Source of the DNA: Mariniflexile sp. TRM1-10
GTDB taxonomy: Bacteria; Bacteroidota; Bacteroidia; Flavobacteriales; Flavobacteriaceae
Direction: 5' to 3'
Assembly (NCBI RefSeq): GCF_003425985.1
Contig: NZ_CP022985.1
Coordinates: forward strand, 3,208,001 to 3,272,000
Length of the DNA stretch: 64,000 nt
A model generated the notes under the pieces. That model was not told the DNA's origin. It saw nothing but the letters and a program-made list of their open reading frames with translations, and searched no databases. The position numbers and the translations under genes were made by a program. Shown here piece by piece: positions 9,185-17,200 of this stretch (positions within the stretch are counted from its first letter, which is position 1; every line of letters begins with the position of its first letter).

Positions 9185-9595
9185 TTATTGATTTGAATCT
9201 TCTATATGGCGTGTATTGGGTTCCATATATTTCACAAAATCGGAAGGTGATTTTATTTTTATGACTTTTTTCCCCATTAGCACTATGGGGAATGCTAAAG
9301 TTTCTGGATGGTTTTCTAAAATACGAAGCCAATCGTGTTGATCCAAATCAATATTTTTATTTCCATAGTGTTTTACAAAATCGGGGTGTTCTCTATTAAT
9401 TAACTTTTCTATGCCTACATTAAGAGCCTCGGCCATTTCAGCCCAATGACTTCCAGGAACTTTGGTTTTAGAAACATCAATACCCAGTACCTTTTTTTCA
9501 GAAGAAACCACATAAGCATAAGCCTGCTTTCCAATTGAAGTTTCACTGCTGTAATATATTCTAATTTCGTTATCGTTATTTGCTATGATGCCCAT
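9185..9595 (-). CDS. ArsC/Spx-like thioredoxin-fold protein lacking the catalytic cysteine
   Basis: I place the start at ATG 9595 (136 residues, MGIIANNDNEIRIYYSS); an ATG at 9619 would add eight residues. The layout follows arsenate reductase-family proteins: a first strand IRIYYSSETSIGKQAYAY, a middle DVSKTK helix, then WLRILENHPETLAFPIVLMGKKVI. That last segment corresponds to the region that ends LIQRPIV in true ArsC. Where ArsC has CxxxC/S, this protein has SSETSIGK, and there is no cysteine anywhere in it. It therefore cannot be a thiol arsenate reductase. It may be a regulatory or binding derivative, as other Flavobacteriaceae members of this group seem to be. Confidence 0.7.
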   Translation of the reverse strand: MGIIANNDNEIRIYYSSETSIGKQAYAYVVSSEKKVLGIDVSKTKVPGSHWAEMAEALNVGIEKLINREHPDFVKHYGNKNIDLDQHDWLRILENHPETLAFPIVLMGKKVIKIKSPSDFVKYMEPNTRHIEDSNQ

Positions 9596-9805
9596 AAGTA
9601 TATGTGATTGAGGTAACATACAAAGAAAAAAAATAACTTTTCAAAAGATTAACCCAATCGCATATTATAATAACCCATAAATAAAATTTAATGAAAATAT
9701 GTTGTTTTGAAGAAGGAACGCTATTGGATTAATTTTTAATTCAATTCAGTTTAAAGCTTTTCCATTTTAGTTTTTAATTTGAAAATATATCAAAGTGAAT
9801 GTATT

Positions 9806-10654
9806 ATGAAAAAGCCAAATAAGTTTCCGGAACAAAAACAGTCCCAACCGGGTGAAGAACATAGAATGGTTCCCAAGCCAGAATTGATACGCAAAAACTA
9901 CCAAGGATCAGGAAAATTAAAAGATAAAGTTGCTATTGTAACTGGTGGGGATAGTGGGATAGGTGCTAGCGCAGTGTTGCATTTTGCTCAAGAAGGCGCA
10001 GATATAGTACTGATTTATTTAAAAGAAACTAAAGATGCGAATGCCATCAAAGAGCAAGTTGAAAAAATAGGTAGAAAATGCATTCTTATTAAAAAGGATT
10101 TAACAGACGAAAAAAATTGTGTGTCTAGTGTAGAAGCATGTATTAAGGAGTTTGGGAAGCTAAACATTGTAGTAAACAATGCAGCCATGCAGTTTCCTCA
10201 AGATTCCTTAACAGATGTAAGTAAAAAACAATTGCAGAAGACCTTTGAGACTAATATCTATCCGTATTTTTATTTAACCAAAGCAGCGTTAAAATACTTA
10301 AATAGTGGTGATGTTATAATAAATACGAGTTCTGTAACAGCATATAGAGGAAGTAAACACCTTGTAGATTATGCGAGTACAAAAGGTGCTATAGTAAGTT
10401 TTACAAGGTCATTATCGGCTCAATTGGCCAAGAATGGAATTCGTGTCAATGGAGTTGCTCCAGGCCCTATTTGGACGCCGCTTATCCCAGCCAGTTTTGA
10501 TGATGTAACCGATTTTGGTCAAGATACTCCAATGGGTAGAGCAGGCCAACCCAGTGAGGTAGGACCTGCCTATGTTTTTTTAGCAAGCGAAGATGGCAGT
10601 TATATTACAGGGCAATTTATTCATATTAACGGTGGCGAAATTATTGGAGGTTAA
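9806..10654 (+). CDS. SDR-family oxidoreductase, general-stress YhdF/YhxD type
   Basis: I take ATG 9806 (282 residues, MKKPNKFPEQKQSQPGEEHR). A TTG at 9779 gives only an atypical extension. The N-terminal Pro/Gln-rich leader of about 40 residues is characteristic of the YhdF/YdaD group of stress-induced dehydrogenases. The Rossmann NAD(P) motif TGGDSGIG lies near 46-53 and NNAAMQ near 121. The catalytic Ser is in NTSSVTAY and the catalytic Tyr/Lys in YASTK. The tail GSYITGQFIHINGGEIIGG is the standard SDR ending. The substrate is unknown. The downstream peptidase-like gene follows closely. Confidence 0.92.
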   Translation: MKKPNKFPEQKQSQPGEEHRMVPKPELIRKNYQGSGKLKDKVAIVTGGDSGIGASAVLHFAQEGADIVLIYLKETKDANAIKEQVEKIGRKCILIKKDLTDEKNCVSSVEACIKEFGKLNIVVNNAAMQFPQDSLTDVSKKQLQKTFETNIYPYFYLTKAALKYLNSGDVIINTSSVTAYRGSKHLVDYASTKGAIVSFTRSLSAQLAKNGIRVNGVAPGPIWTPLIPASFDDVTDFGQDTPMGRAGQPSEVGPAYVFLASEDGSYITGQFIHINGGEIIGG

Positions 10655-10760
10655 AGGCGGTAACCGTGAAGATGAAGTTGTGTTATTTACTGAATCTCCA
10701 GTATTTTATTATAAATTTGACCATCCATGTTTTTTGTTTTTTTTATATAAATCCTTAAAT

Positions 10761-11345
10761 TTGTATGAGTTGCATACGAAACATACATATCCCGAATCTA
10801 TTGCCGAAGAAGTTAAAATAGCCTTGTCGCATTATCCAGAACTAGCGGAAGTACCCATAGAATTTAAGTTTAAAAGTAAAATCCGAAAATCTACTATGCA
10901 GGCACAGCCCGAATTTTGGAGTTTTTTTTGTAATAAATCCAATCGGAAATATAAGGTATTAATTACTACATCTTTTAAAATTGGAGATAGTATTTATTAT
11001 ACTAAAAATATCCCGTCAAACGTGCTTATTGGTTGGTTCGGACATGAATTAGGTCATATTATGGATTATCAAGATCGGAGCGGTTTAAATCTTATTGGAT
11101 TTGGCTTGGGCTATTTATTTTCAGAAAAAGCAATGAAACGTGCCGAACGTAGTGCCGATTTTTTTGCAGTTGCGCATGGCATGGAAACCTATATTTTAGC
11201 TACTAAAAATTTTATTTTAAATGAAGCTAATTTTTCAGAAATATATAAAAGGAGAATGAAACGATTTTATCTCTCACCAGAGGAAATTATGATTTTAGTT
11301 AAAGAGCGCGAGGAACAGGCAAAACTTTCTGGTCAAAAAGGATAA
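10761..11345 (+). CDS. Putative zinc metallopeptidase-like protein with HELGH motif
   Basis: The open frame extends back to an ATG at 10593, inside the SDR gene. I favour a start near TTG 10761 because the well-formed protein begins there (LYELHTKHTYPESIAEEVK); GTG 10680 is a third option. The core has the metal-binding HELGHIMDY (H-E-x-x-H) and a downstream helix AERSADFFAVAHGMETY that could supply the third ligand. It ends with LSPEEIMILVKERE. There is no signal peptide or transmembrane segment, so it is probably cytosolic. It abuts the convergent GH3 gene with no spacer between the two stop codons. The family appears conserved in Flavobacteriaceae, but its substrate is unknown to me. Confidence 0.72.
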   Translation: MYELHTKHTYPESIAEEVKIALSHYPELAEVPIEFKFKSKIRKSTMQAQPEFWSFFCNKSNRKYKVLITTSFKIGDSIYYTKNIPSNVLIGWFGHELGHIMDYQDRSGLNLIGFGLGYLFSEKAMKRAERSADFFAVAHGMETYILATKNFILNEANFSEIYKRRMKRFYLSPEEIMILVKEREEQAKLSGQKG

Positions 11346-12866
11346 TCAATTGTTTTCTACAAATAATTCCCATTCAGTAAATTTTTCTTCGGACATAACA
11401 CGCTCCATTTTAACTTGCCCACCTTTCTTTTTATTTACAGCATTCCATTCATAAAAAATAGCCGATGGAACGGTTTTTACTTTCACGCCTTTTAATGCTT
11501 TAGAACGTGCCACACCATAATTTTTATTAGCTTCTTTTAGATAATCATCTAATGATTTAGCTAATAAATCAGGCTTAATGTCTTCAACTGTGCCCAAATA
11601 CCAACTATGGTAAAATTCACCGTCATAGCGTTTTGCACATATCGTATATTCCTTTATTTCAATATCAAAGCTTTCTTCAAGATATTTAATGGCATCATCA
11701 AGTTTGTTAACAGAAAGCTGAGACCCTACGGTGTTTAAAAAAAATTTTGTTCGCCCCGTTATTTTAATTTCTGCTCTTTCAATGTCCGTAAATTCAATAG
11801 TATCTCCAATAACATAACGCCATGCACCCGCAACCGTGCTTATTACTAATACATACTCTTTGTTTAATTCCACATCATCAATGGTAAGGGCGGGAGCATG
11901 AGGTTTTAGTGAGCCCTCTTCAGTTATATAATCTGGTGAAAAAGGAACAAATTCAAAATAAATACTATGATTTGTTGCTAATTGCATAGCATCGGTTTCG
12001 GGTCTGGTTTGGAAAGCAATAAAACCTTCAGAAGCCAAATAGGTATCAATAACGGTAATGGGTCTACCCAGTAAGGCATTAAAACTTTTTTCATAAGGAC
12101 CAAATGCCACGCCACCAGAAGTATATACTTCTAAATTTGGCCAAATCTCATGAATGTTCTTTGCTTTGTTATAAAAAATAACTTCAGCCAACATAAGCTC
12201 AATCCATGGAGGAATGCCGCTTAAGGCACCTATGTCCCAATCTTTGGCGTGTTGCGCAATTTGATGAATACGCGTATCCCAATCTTTAATTTGGGCAATA
12301 TCTTCTCCGGGTTTGTAATAGCCTCTAAACCACGAGGGAATATTACGAGCACTTATACCGCTAATCTCACCTTCTAAATGTTCTTCTTTTTTGACTAAAT
12401 CTGTAGAGCTACCCAGCATTAATATGCTTTTTTCGAAGAAAGAAGCGGGCAAATTAAAATTACTTAAAGCCAATATTTGTGCAATTCCAGTGGATTTTAT
12501 GCTTTCAACCATGGCTTGGGTTACAGGAATGTATTTACTGGTTTTTCCGGTAGTACCAGAGCTAAGTGCATAATAGGATGGATTTTCAGGCCAAGTGACA
12601 TTGGTGTGTCCTTCATGGATTTTAGACCACCACTGTTCATGAATTGTATTGTAGTCAAAATATGGTATATTTTCAGCAAATTTTTTTTGAGCATCATTCG
12701 ACTCCAAGATAGCCTTAAAATCATAAAATTTACCAAAAGCTGTATTTTTGGCTGTCACTAATAAATGATTTAATACCTCTTTTTGTTTTTTTTGAGGGTT
12801 GGATGTTGGCGTTAATTTTTCCGTTAACTCTATAGCGCCTTTAATTATGTTTCCTATGATATTCAT
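11346..12866 (-). CDS. GH3 auxin-responsive-promoter family acyl-adenylating enzyme
   Basis: This 506-residue protein belongs to the bacterial GH3 branch of the ANL (firefly luciferase-like) superfamily. Landmarks are YALSSGTTGKTSKYIPVT (ATP-binding loop, about residues 97-114), LEVYTSGGVAFGPYEKSF near 238, IDTYLASEGFIAFQTRP near 265 (adenylate pocket), and YVLVISTVAGAWRYVIGDTIEF near 335 with the hinge Asp. Plant GH3 enzymes conjugate amino acids to carboxylic acid hormones. Bacterial members have unknown acyl substrates. The gene ends back to back with the HELGH protein gene. It probably shares minus-strand transcription with the PfpI gene upstream, although a hairpin separates them. Confidence 0.88.
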   Translation of the reverse strand: MNIIGNIIKGAIELTEKLTPTSNPQKKQKEVLNHLLVTAKNTAFGKFYDFKAILESNDAQKKFAENIPYFDYNTIHEQWWSKIHEGHTNVTWPENPSYYALSSGTTGKTSKYIPVTQAMVESIKSTGIAQILALSNFNLPASFFEKSILMLGSSTDLVKKEEHLEGEISGISARNIPSWFRGYYKPGEDIAQIKDWDTRIHQIAQHAKDWDIGALSGIPPWIELMLAEVIFYNKAKNIHEIWPNLEVYTSGGVAFGPYEKSFNALLGRPITVIDTYLASEGFIAFQTRPETDAMQLATNHSIYFEFVPFSPDYITEEGSLKPHAPALTIDDVELNKEYVLVISTVAGAWRYVIGDTIEFTDIERAEIKITGRTKFFLNTVGSQLSVNKLDDAIKYLEESFDIEIKEYTICAKRYDGEFYHSWYLGTVEDIKPDLLAKSLDDYLKEANKNYGVARSKALKGVKVKTVPSAIFYEWNAVNKKKGGQVKMERVMSEEKFTEWELFVENN

Positions 12867-12887
12867 AAAAGCTAATTTAACACCAAA

Positions 12888-12913
12888 TAAGAGGAGTCAA
12901 TTAGCTCCTCTTA
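12888..12913 (-). terminator. Hairpin between the pfpI-like and GH3 genes
   Basis: A perfect 9-bp stem, TAAGAGGAG with CTCCTCTTA, closes an 8-base loop. The T-run after it on the minus strand is weak (TTTGGTGTT), so it may attenuate rather than end transcription. Confidence 0.5.
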
Positions 12914-12941
12914 TCATATTAGTGTGACTGTCATTATAATT

Positions 12942-13505
12942 TTAAGCATTAAAAACTTGTTTTTCATGTCTACCTTCAACAACCTCTTCAATAATTTTAT
13001 TTATAAAAGCAGGCAAATCTTCAGGGCTTCTACTTGTTATCAATCCAGAATCTACAACGACCTCTTGGTATTTCCAATTTGCACGCGCATTAATAACATC
13101 ATCTTTTATGCTGTGATATGACGTGACTGTTCTGTTTTCTATAACTTTGGCACTAATTAACAGCCACGGCGCATGACAAATGGCGGCTACAGGTTTTCCT
13201 TCTTTAAAGAATTTCCTTATAAATGACAAAGCATCTTCATTAACCCGCAAGGAATCTGGATTCATGACACCTCCAGGCAATACGAGCGCATGATAGTCTG
13301 ATGCATTAGTGTTTTTTACTAATTTATCTACTTGTATGGTCTCTCCCCAATTTTTATTATCCCAACTTTTAATCTCACCTTCTTTTATAGAAATGATATC
13401 TACTCGGGCGCCTTGTTCTTTCAGGGCATTTAAGGGCTCGAATAATTCAGACTTCTCAAATCCATCCGTAGCTAATATGGCGATTTTTTTGTTTTGTAAT
13501 TTCAT
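12942..13505 (-). CDS. DJ-1/PfpI family protein, YhbO/general-stress-protein-18 type
   Basis: ATG 13505 gives 187 residues beginning MKLQNKKIAILATDGFEKSEL, the standard PfpI opening with the conserved Glu that buffers the nucleophile. The nucleophilic elbow is AAICHAPWLLISA (Cys near 117, with adjacent His). TSRSPEDLPAFINKIIEE closes the domain, as in YhbO and YraA. These proteins are stress-induced and have been described as proteases, glyoxalases or deglycases. Which activity applies here cannot be read from sequence. It is the last member of the stress-type block. Confidence 0.9.
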   Translation of the reverse strand: MKLQNKKIAILATDGFEKSELFEPLNALKEQGARVDIISIKEGEIKSWDNKNWGETIQVDKLVKNTNASDYHALVLPGGVMNPDSLRVNEDALSFIRKFFKEGKPVAAICHAPWLLISAKVIENRTVTSYHSIKDDVINARANWKYQEVVVDSGLITSRSPEDLPAFINKIIEEVVEGRHEKQVFNA

Positions 13506-13854
13506 GTTCAAAAATTTTTTATGATTACTATTTATTAAGTCTTGTTTGTTAAGCTGTTTAAATATATTAATAGTAATATAAAAGCACGTGCTTTATTGCG
13601 ATTTTGATTGACTTGATACCGTTGTTCGTTATGATTTGAAAGTAGAAAAACAAGGCAAAGTTTATGGCTTCGTAGCCCCGCTCAATTCCTGTATAATCTC
13701 AGAAAACAAATGGTAAGATTTAATGCGGTCATTGCCATCGTATATGTTCGTCACGACAATGAGTTCATATACCTGTATCTTCTATAAACATTTTGCTTTA
13801 CAGGTTCAGTTTTGCTTTTGTAAGTTTTACCTATCCAGTGCATTCATTTATTTG
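13506..13854. other. Intergenic stretch with a possible gene remnant
   Basis: No intact gene is visible in about 350 bases. On the plus strand, 13612-13716 is open for 34 codons and ends in a stop. It reads LDTVVRYDLKVEKQGKVYGF and then VAPLNSCIISENKW, which looks more like real protein than chance. There is no start codon and an in-frame stop lies just before it. It may be the 3' end of a deleted gene. I cannot name the family. Confidence 0.3.
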
Positions 13855-13862
13855 TATATTTG
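13855..13862 (+). promoter_or_regulatory. Promoter -7 box of the metal-efflux operon
   Basis: TATATTTG matches TAnnTTTG exactly. The DUF6660 ATG begins only six bases downstream, so the mRNA would be leaderless or nearly so. No well-spaced -33 TTG is obvious. Confidence 0.5.
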
Positions 13863-13867
13863 TGCAA

Positions 13868-14185
13868 ATGAAAATATTAGCATTTATATTATCGATCTAT
13901 ATCTTCGCGCTTAATTTAGCACCTTGTGAAGACAACGTTACGTTTGATAATGACGCTAACACAGAAGCTTCACAAGATATTGGGGACAATCATCAACATC
14001 AACACCAAGATGCAGACCTATGCTCGCCTTTCTGCCATTGCCACTGCTGCCCTATATATACTACAGACTTTGCTATTGCAGATTACACCATAGCAACAGT
14101 GACTATTTCTTCAGAAGTATTTTTTTATTGTAACGGATTAGAAAAAGATTTCAATTCGTCTATTTTACAACCACCACAAGTTTAA
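13868..14185 (+). CDS. DUF6660-type His/Cys-rich secreted peptide of the efflux operon
   Basis: The start at ATG 13868 gives 105 residues with the signal sequence MKILAFILSIYIFALNLAPC. An upstream extension in frame has no signal-like logic. The mature part carries DNHQHQHQDADLCSPFCHCHCCP (given here as two overlapping motifs, HQHQHQ and CSPFCHCHCC, near 53-75), a dense soft-metal ligand cluster. Similar small proteins (DUF6660) precede cusA-type genes in Bacteroidota. A periplasmic metal chaperone or sensor role, delivering Cu, Zn or Co to the pump, is likely but inferred. It is the first gene of the operon, 94 bases ahead of the pump gene with a palindrome in the gap. Confidence 0.8.
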   Translation: MKILAFILSIYIFALNLAPCEDNVTFDNDANTEASQDIGDNHQHQHQDADLCSPFCHCHCCPIYTTDFAIADYTIATVTISSEVFFYCNGLEKDFNSSILQPPQV

Positions 14186-14188
14186 TAA

Positions 14189-14208
14189 ATACCTGCGAAG
14201 GCAGGTAT
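14189..14208. repeat. Dispersed palindrome, family A
   Basis: ATACCTGCGAAGGCAGGTAT is a near-perfect hairpin with 8-bp arms. It sits between the DUF6660 gene and cusA. Inside a presumed operon it may cause partial termination or mRNA processing, lowering pump expression relative to the small peptide. Confidence 0.65.
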
Positions 14209-14279
14209 CTTATAAATTATTGTTGCCCATTTTAATTATGGACAAATTACCATTATTTATAATTCATTAAACTTTTTCT

Positions 14280-17200
14280 ATGATTAACAAAATCATTGAT
14301 TTTTCAATCAATAACAAATTCATCATTGGTTTGCTTACGCTTACCATAATTGGTACAGGTATTTGGAGTATCACCAAAGTACCTATAGATGCCGTTCCAG
14401 ATATTACAAACAACCAAGTACAGGTCATTACACAAGCGCCCAATTTAGGAACTGAAGACATTGAACAAATTGTAACCTACCCAGTAGAAGTAGCAATGAG
14501 CAACCTTCCTAATGTAATCGAAATTCGTTCCATTTCGCGTTTCGGTTTATCGGTAGTTACTATTGTCTTTGACGATGATATGGGTACCTATTTACCACGT
14601 CAATTAGTGGCAGAAAAACTAAACGAAGTCAAAGAGCAAATTCCTGCTGGTTTTGGCGTGCCCACCATGGGACCTATTACTACTGGTTTAGGCGAAATTT
14701 ATCAATACACCCTAAAAGTACAACCCGAGTTTAAAGACACTTACTCAATTACCGAATTGCGTACCATGCAAGATTGGATTGTACAACGCCAAATGGCGAT
14801 GGTAGAAGGTGTGGTTGAGGTAAATGCAATAGGTGGAAAAATAAAACAATATGAAGTTGCCGTAGATCCCAATGAGTTAAATTCCATAGGGTTAACCATA
14901 ACCGATATATTTGAAGCACTAGAAGCCAATAATCAAAATACAGGTGGTGCCTATATCGAAAAAAACCATCAAGCTAATTTTATTCGTGGCGAAGGTTTGG
15001 TGCGAAATCTGGATGATATTAAAAAGACGGTTGTAAAAACCACTAATAATATACCGATAACTATTGGCGATATTGCTAAAGTGCAGTATGGTTCAGCCAT
15101 TCGTTATGGTGCGTTAACACAAGATGGTGAAGGTGAGGTTGTCGGTGGTTTGATCATGATGCTAAAAGGTGCAAATTCCAACAATGTTATAGAAAACGTA
15201 AAACAACGAATTACCGAAATTCAAAAATCTTTACCCGAAGGTGTGGTGATTGAGCCGCTTTTAGATAGAAGTAAACTCATTGGCGAGACCACTTCTACCG
15301 TGGCGACCAATCTTATTGAAGGCGCATTAATAGTCATTTTTGTGCTCATATTTCTTTTAGGAAATTGGCGTGGTGGTCTAATTGTAGCATCTACTATTCC
15401 CTTGTCTTTATTATTCGCATTTATATTAATGAATGTATTTGATGTTTGGGCAAATCTCATGAGTTTAGGTGCCATAGACTTTGGTATCATTGTAGATGGT
15501 GCGGTCATTATTGTAGAAAGCACGGTGTTTATCATTGCTTCACAAGTATTGAAAAAGAAAAAACTATCCTCAAAAGAACGGGATAAAGTGTCTTCTGAAG
15601 CATCCAAAAAAATGATGAATACGGCATTTTTCGGTCAGCTAATCATATTAATCGTATTTCTGCCTATTTTGGCATTGCAAGGTATTGAAGGAAAGATGTT
15701 TAAACCTATGGCACTGACCTTTATTTTTGCCATGATGGGCGCCATGATTCTCTGCCTTACCTATGTGCCAATGATGTCTGCCTGGATATTAAGAGCTCCA
15801 AAAAACGATAAACAATCCTATGGCGATAGATTTGTGCATTGGGTAGAAACTAAATACCAACCCTTGTTGGAAAAAGCTTTATTAAAAGGAAAATGGGTTA
15901 TAGGTATTGCGGTTATTTTGTTTTCTATAACGGTTTTTATGTTCACCAAAATGGGAGGCGAATTTATACCGCAACTCGATGAAGGTGATATAGCCTTTCA
16001 TGCCATTTTAAAACCAGGGAGCTCACTTACCGAAACCATTGAAACTACGACAAAAATAGAACAAATTGTAAAAGCTAAGTTTCCAGAAGTGGAAAAGGTT
16101 GTAAGTCGTATTGGTGTTGCCGAAATACCAACAGACCCCATGCCTATGGATCTGGCCGATGTTTTCGTCATTCTGAAACCAAAAAGTGAGTGGACAACGG
16201 TTGCTTCAAAAGATGAATTGATAGAAAAAATAAAAGAAGCGGTTGAAATAATCCCTGGTGTTAACTATGAGTTTTCTCAACCTATTGAAATGCGTTTTAA
16301 TGAATTGCTTGAAGGCGTTAGAGAGGACATTGCCATAAAACTTTATGGAGAGGATATTGATGTGCTTTCGAAAAAAGCCGAAGAAATATCAAAAATAATT
16401 GCAGGTACAGAAGGTATTGGCGATATGAAAGCTGAAGCTACTACAGGCTTGCCACAAATGACCATTACATACAATCGGAATAAACTGGCACAATATGGTC
16501 TACAAATCAATACCCTAAATAAAACCGTGCAATCGGCTTTTGCAGGAGGCCATGCAGGGGTTATTTTTGAAGGTGAAAAACGCTTCGATTTAATGGTACG
16601 CTTAAGCGCACAGAATCGTGAAGATATATCAGATGTTCAAAACCTATACATTAGTTTGCCCTCTGGCACTCAAATTCCGCTTCGCGAAATTGCCGACATA
16701 TCCTATAAAGCAGGACCGATGCAAATTAGTAGGGACAATACTAACCGTAGAACCTATGTTGGGATTAATGTAAGAGGCCGTGATGTAAAATCATTGGTCA
16801 CCGAAATTAAATCAAAGTTAGATGCACAATTAGAACTACCATCAGGGTATTTTATCCGTTATGGTGGTGCTTTCGAAAATTTAGAGCGTGCCAGTAATCG
16901 TCTTCAAACCGTTGTTCCATTGGCATTATTACTTATTTTTATACTCATTTATTTTGCATTAAAATCGTTGCCACAAACCCTTATGATTTACATAGCCATA
17001 CCGATGGCAACCATAGGCGGTGTTTTTGCCTTATGGCTTCGGGACATGCCATTTAGTATTTCAGCAGGTGTTGGGTTTATTGTACTGTTTGGTGTGGCGG
17101 TTTTAAATGGTTTGGTCATGATTAGCGGTCTCAACGAATTAAAAGAAGAAGGTGTGACCAACCTTAAAGATCGCATTACAGAAGGAACTAAACGAAGAAT

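Noticed and set aside
12477..12761. 94-codon plus-strand ORF within the GH3 gene
   Set aside because: Lies opposite the conserved SSGTTGKT region of the GH3 enzyme and has no independent features.
13612..13716. 34-codon open stretch ending in a stop (LDTVVRYDLKVEKQGKVYGF...)
   Set aside because: No start codon and an upstream in-frame stop. Kept only as a possible remnant in the intergenic note.
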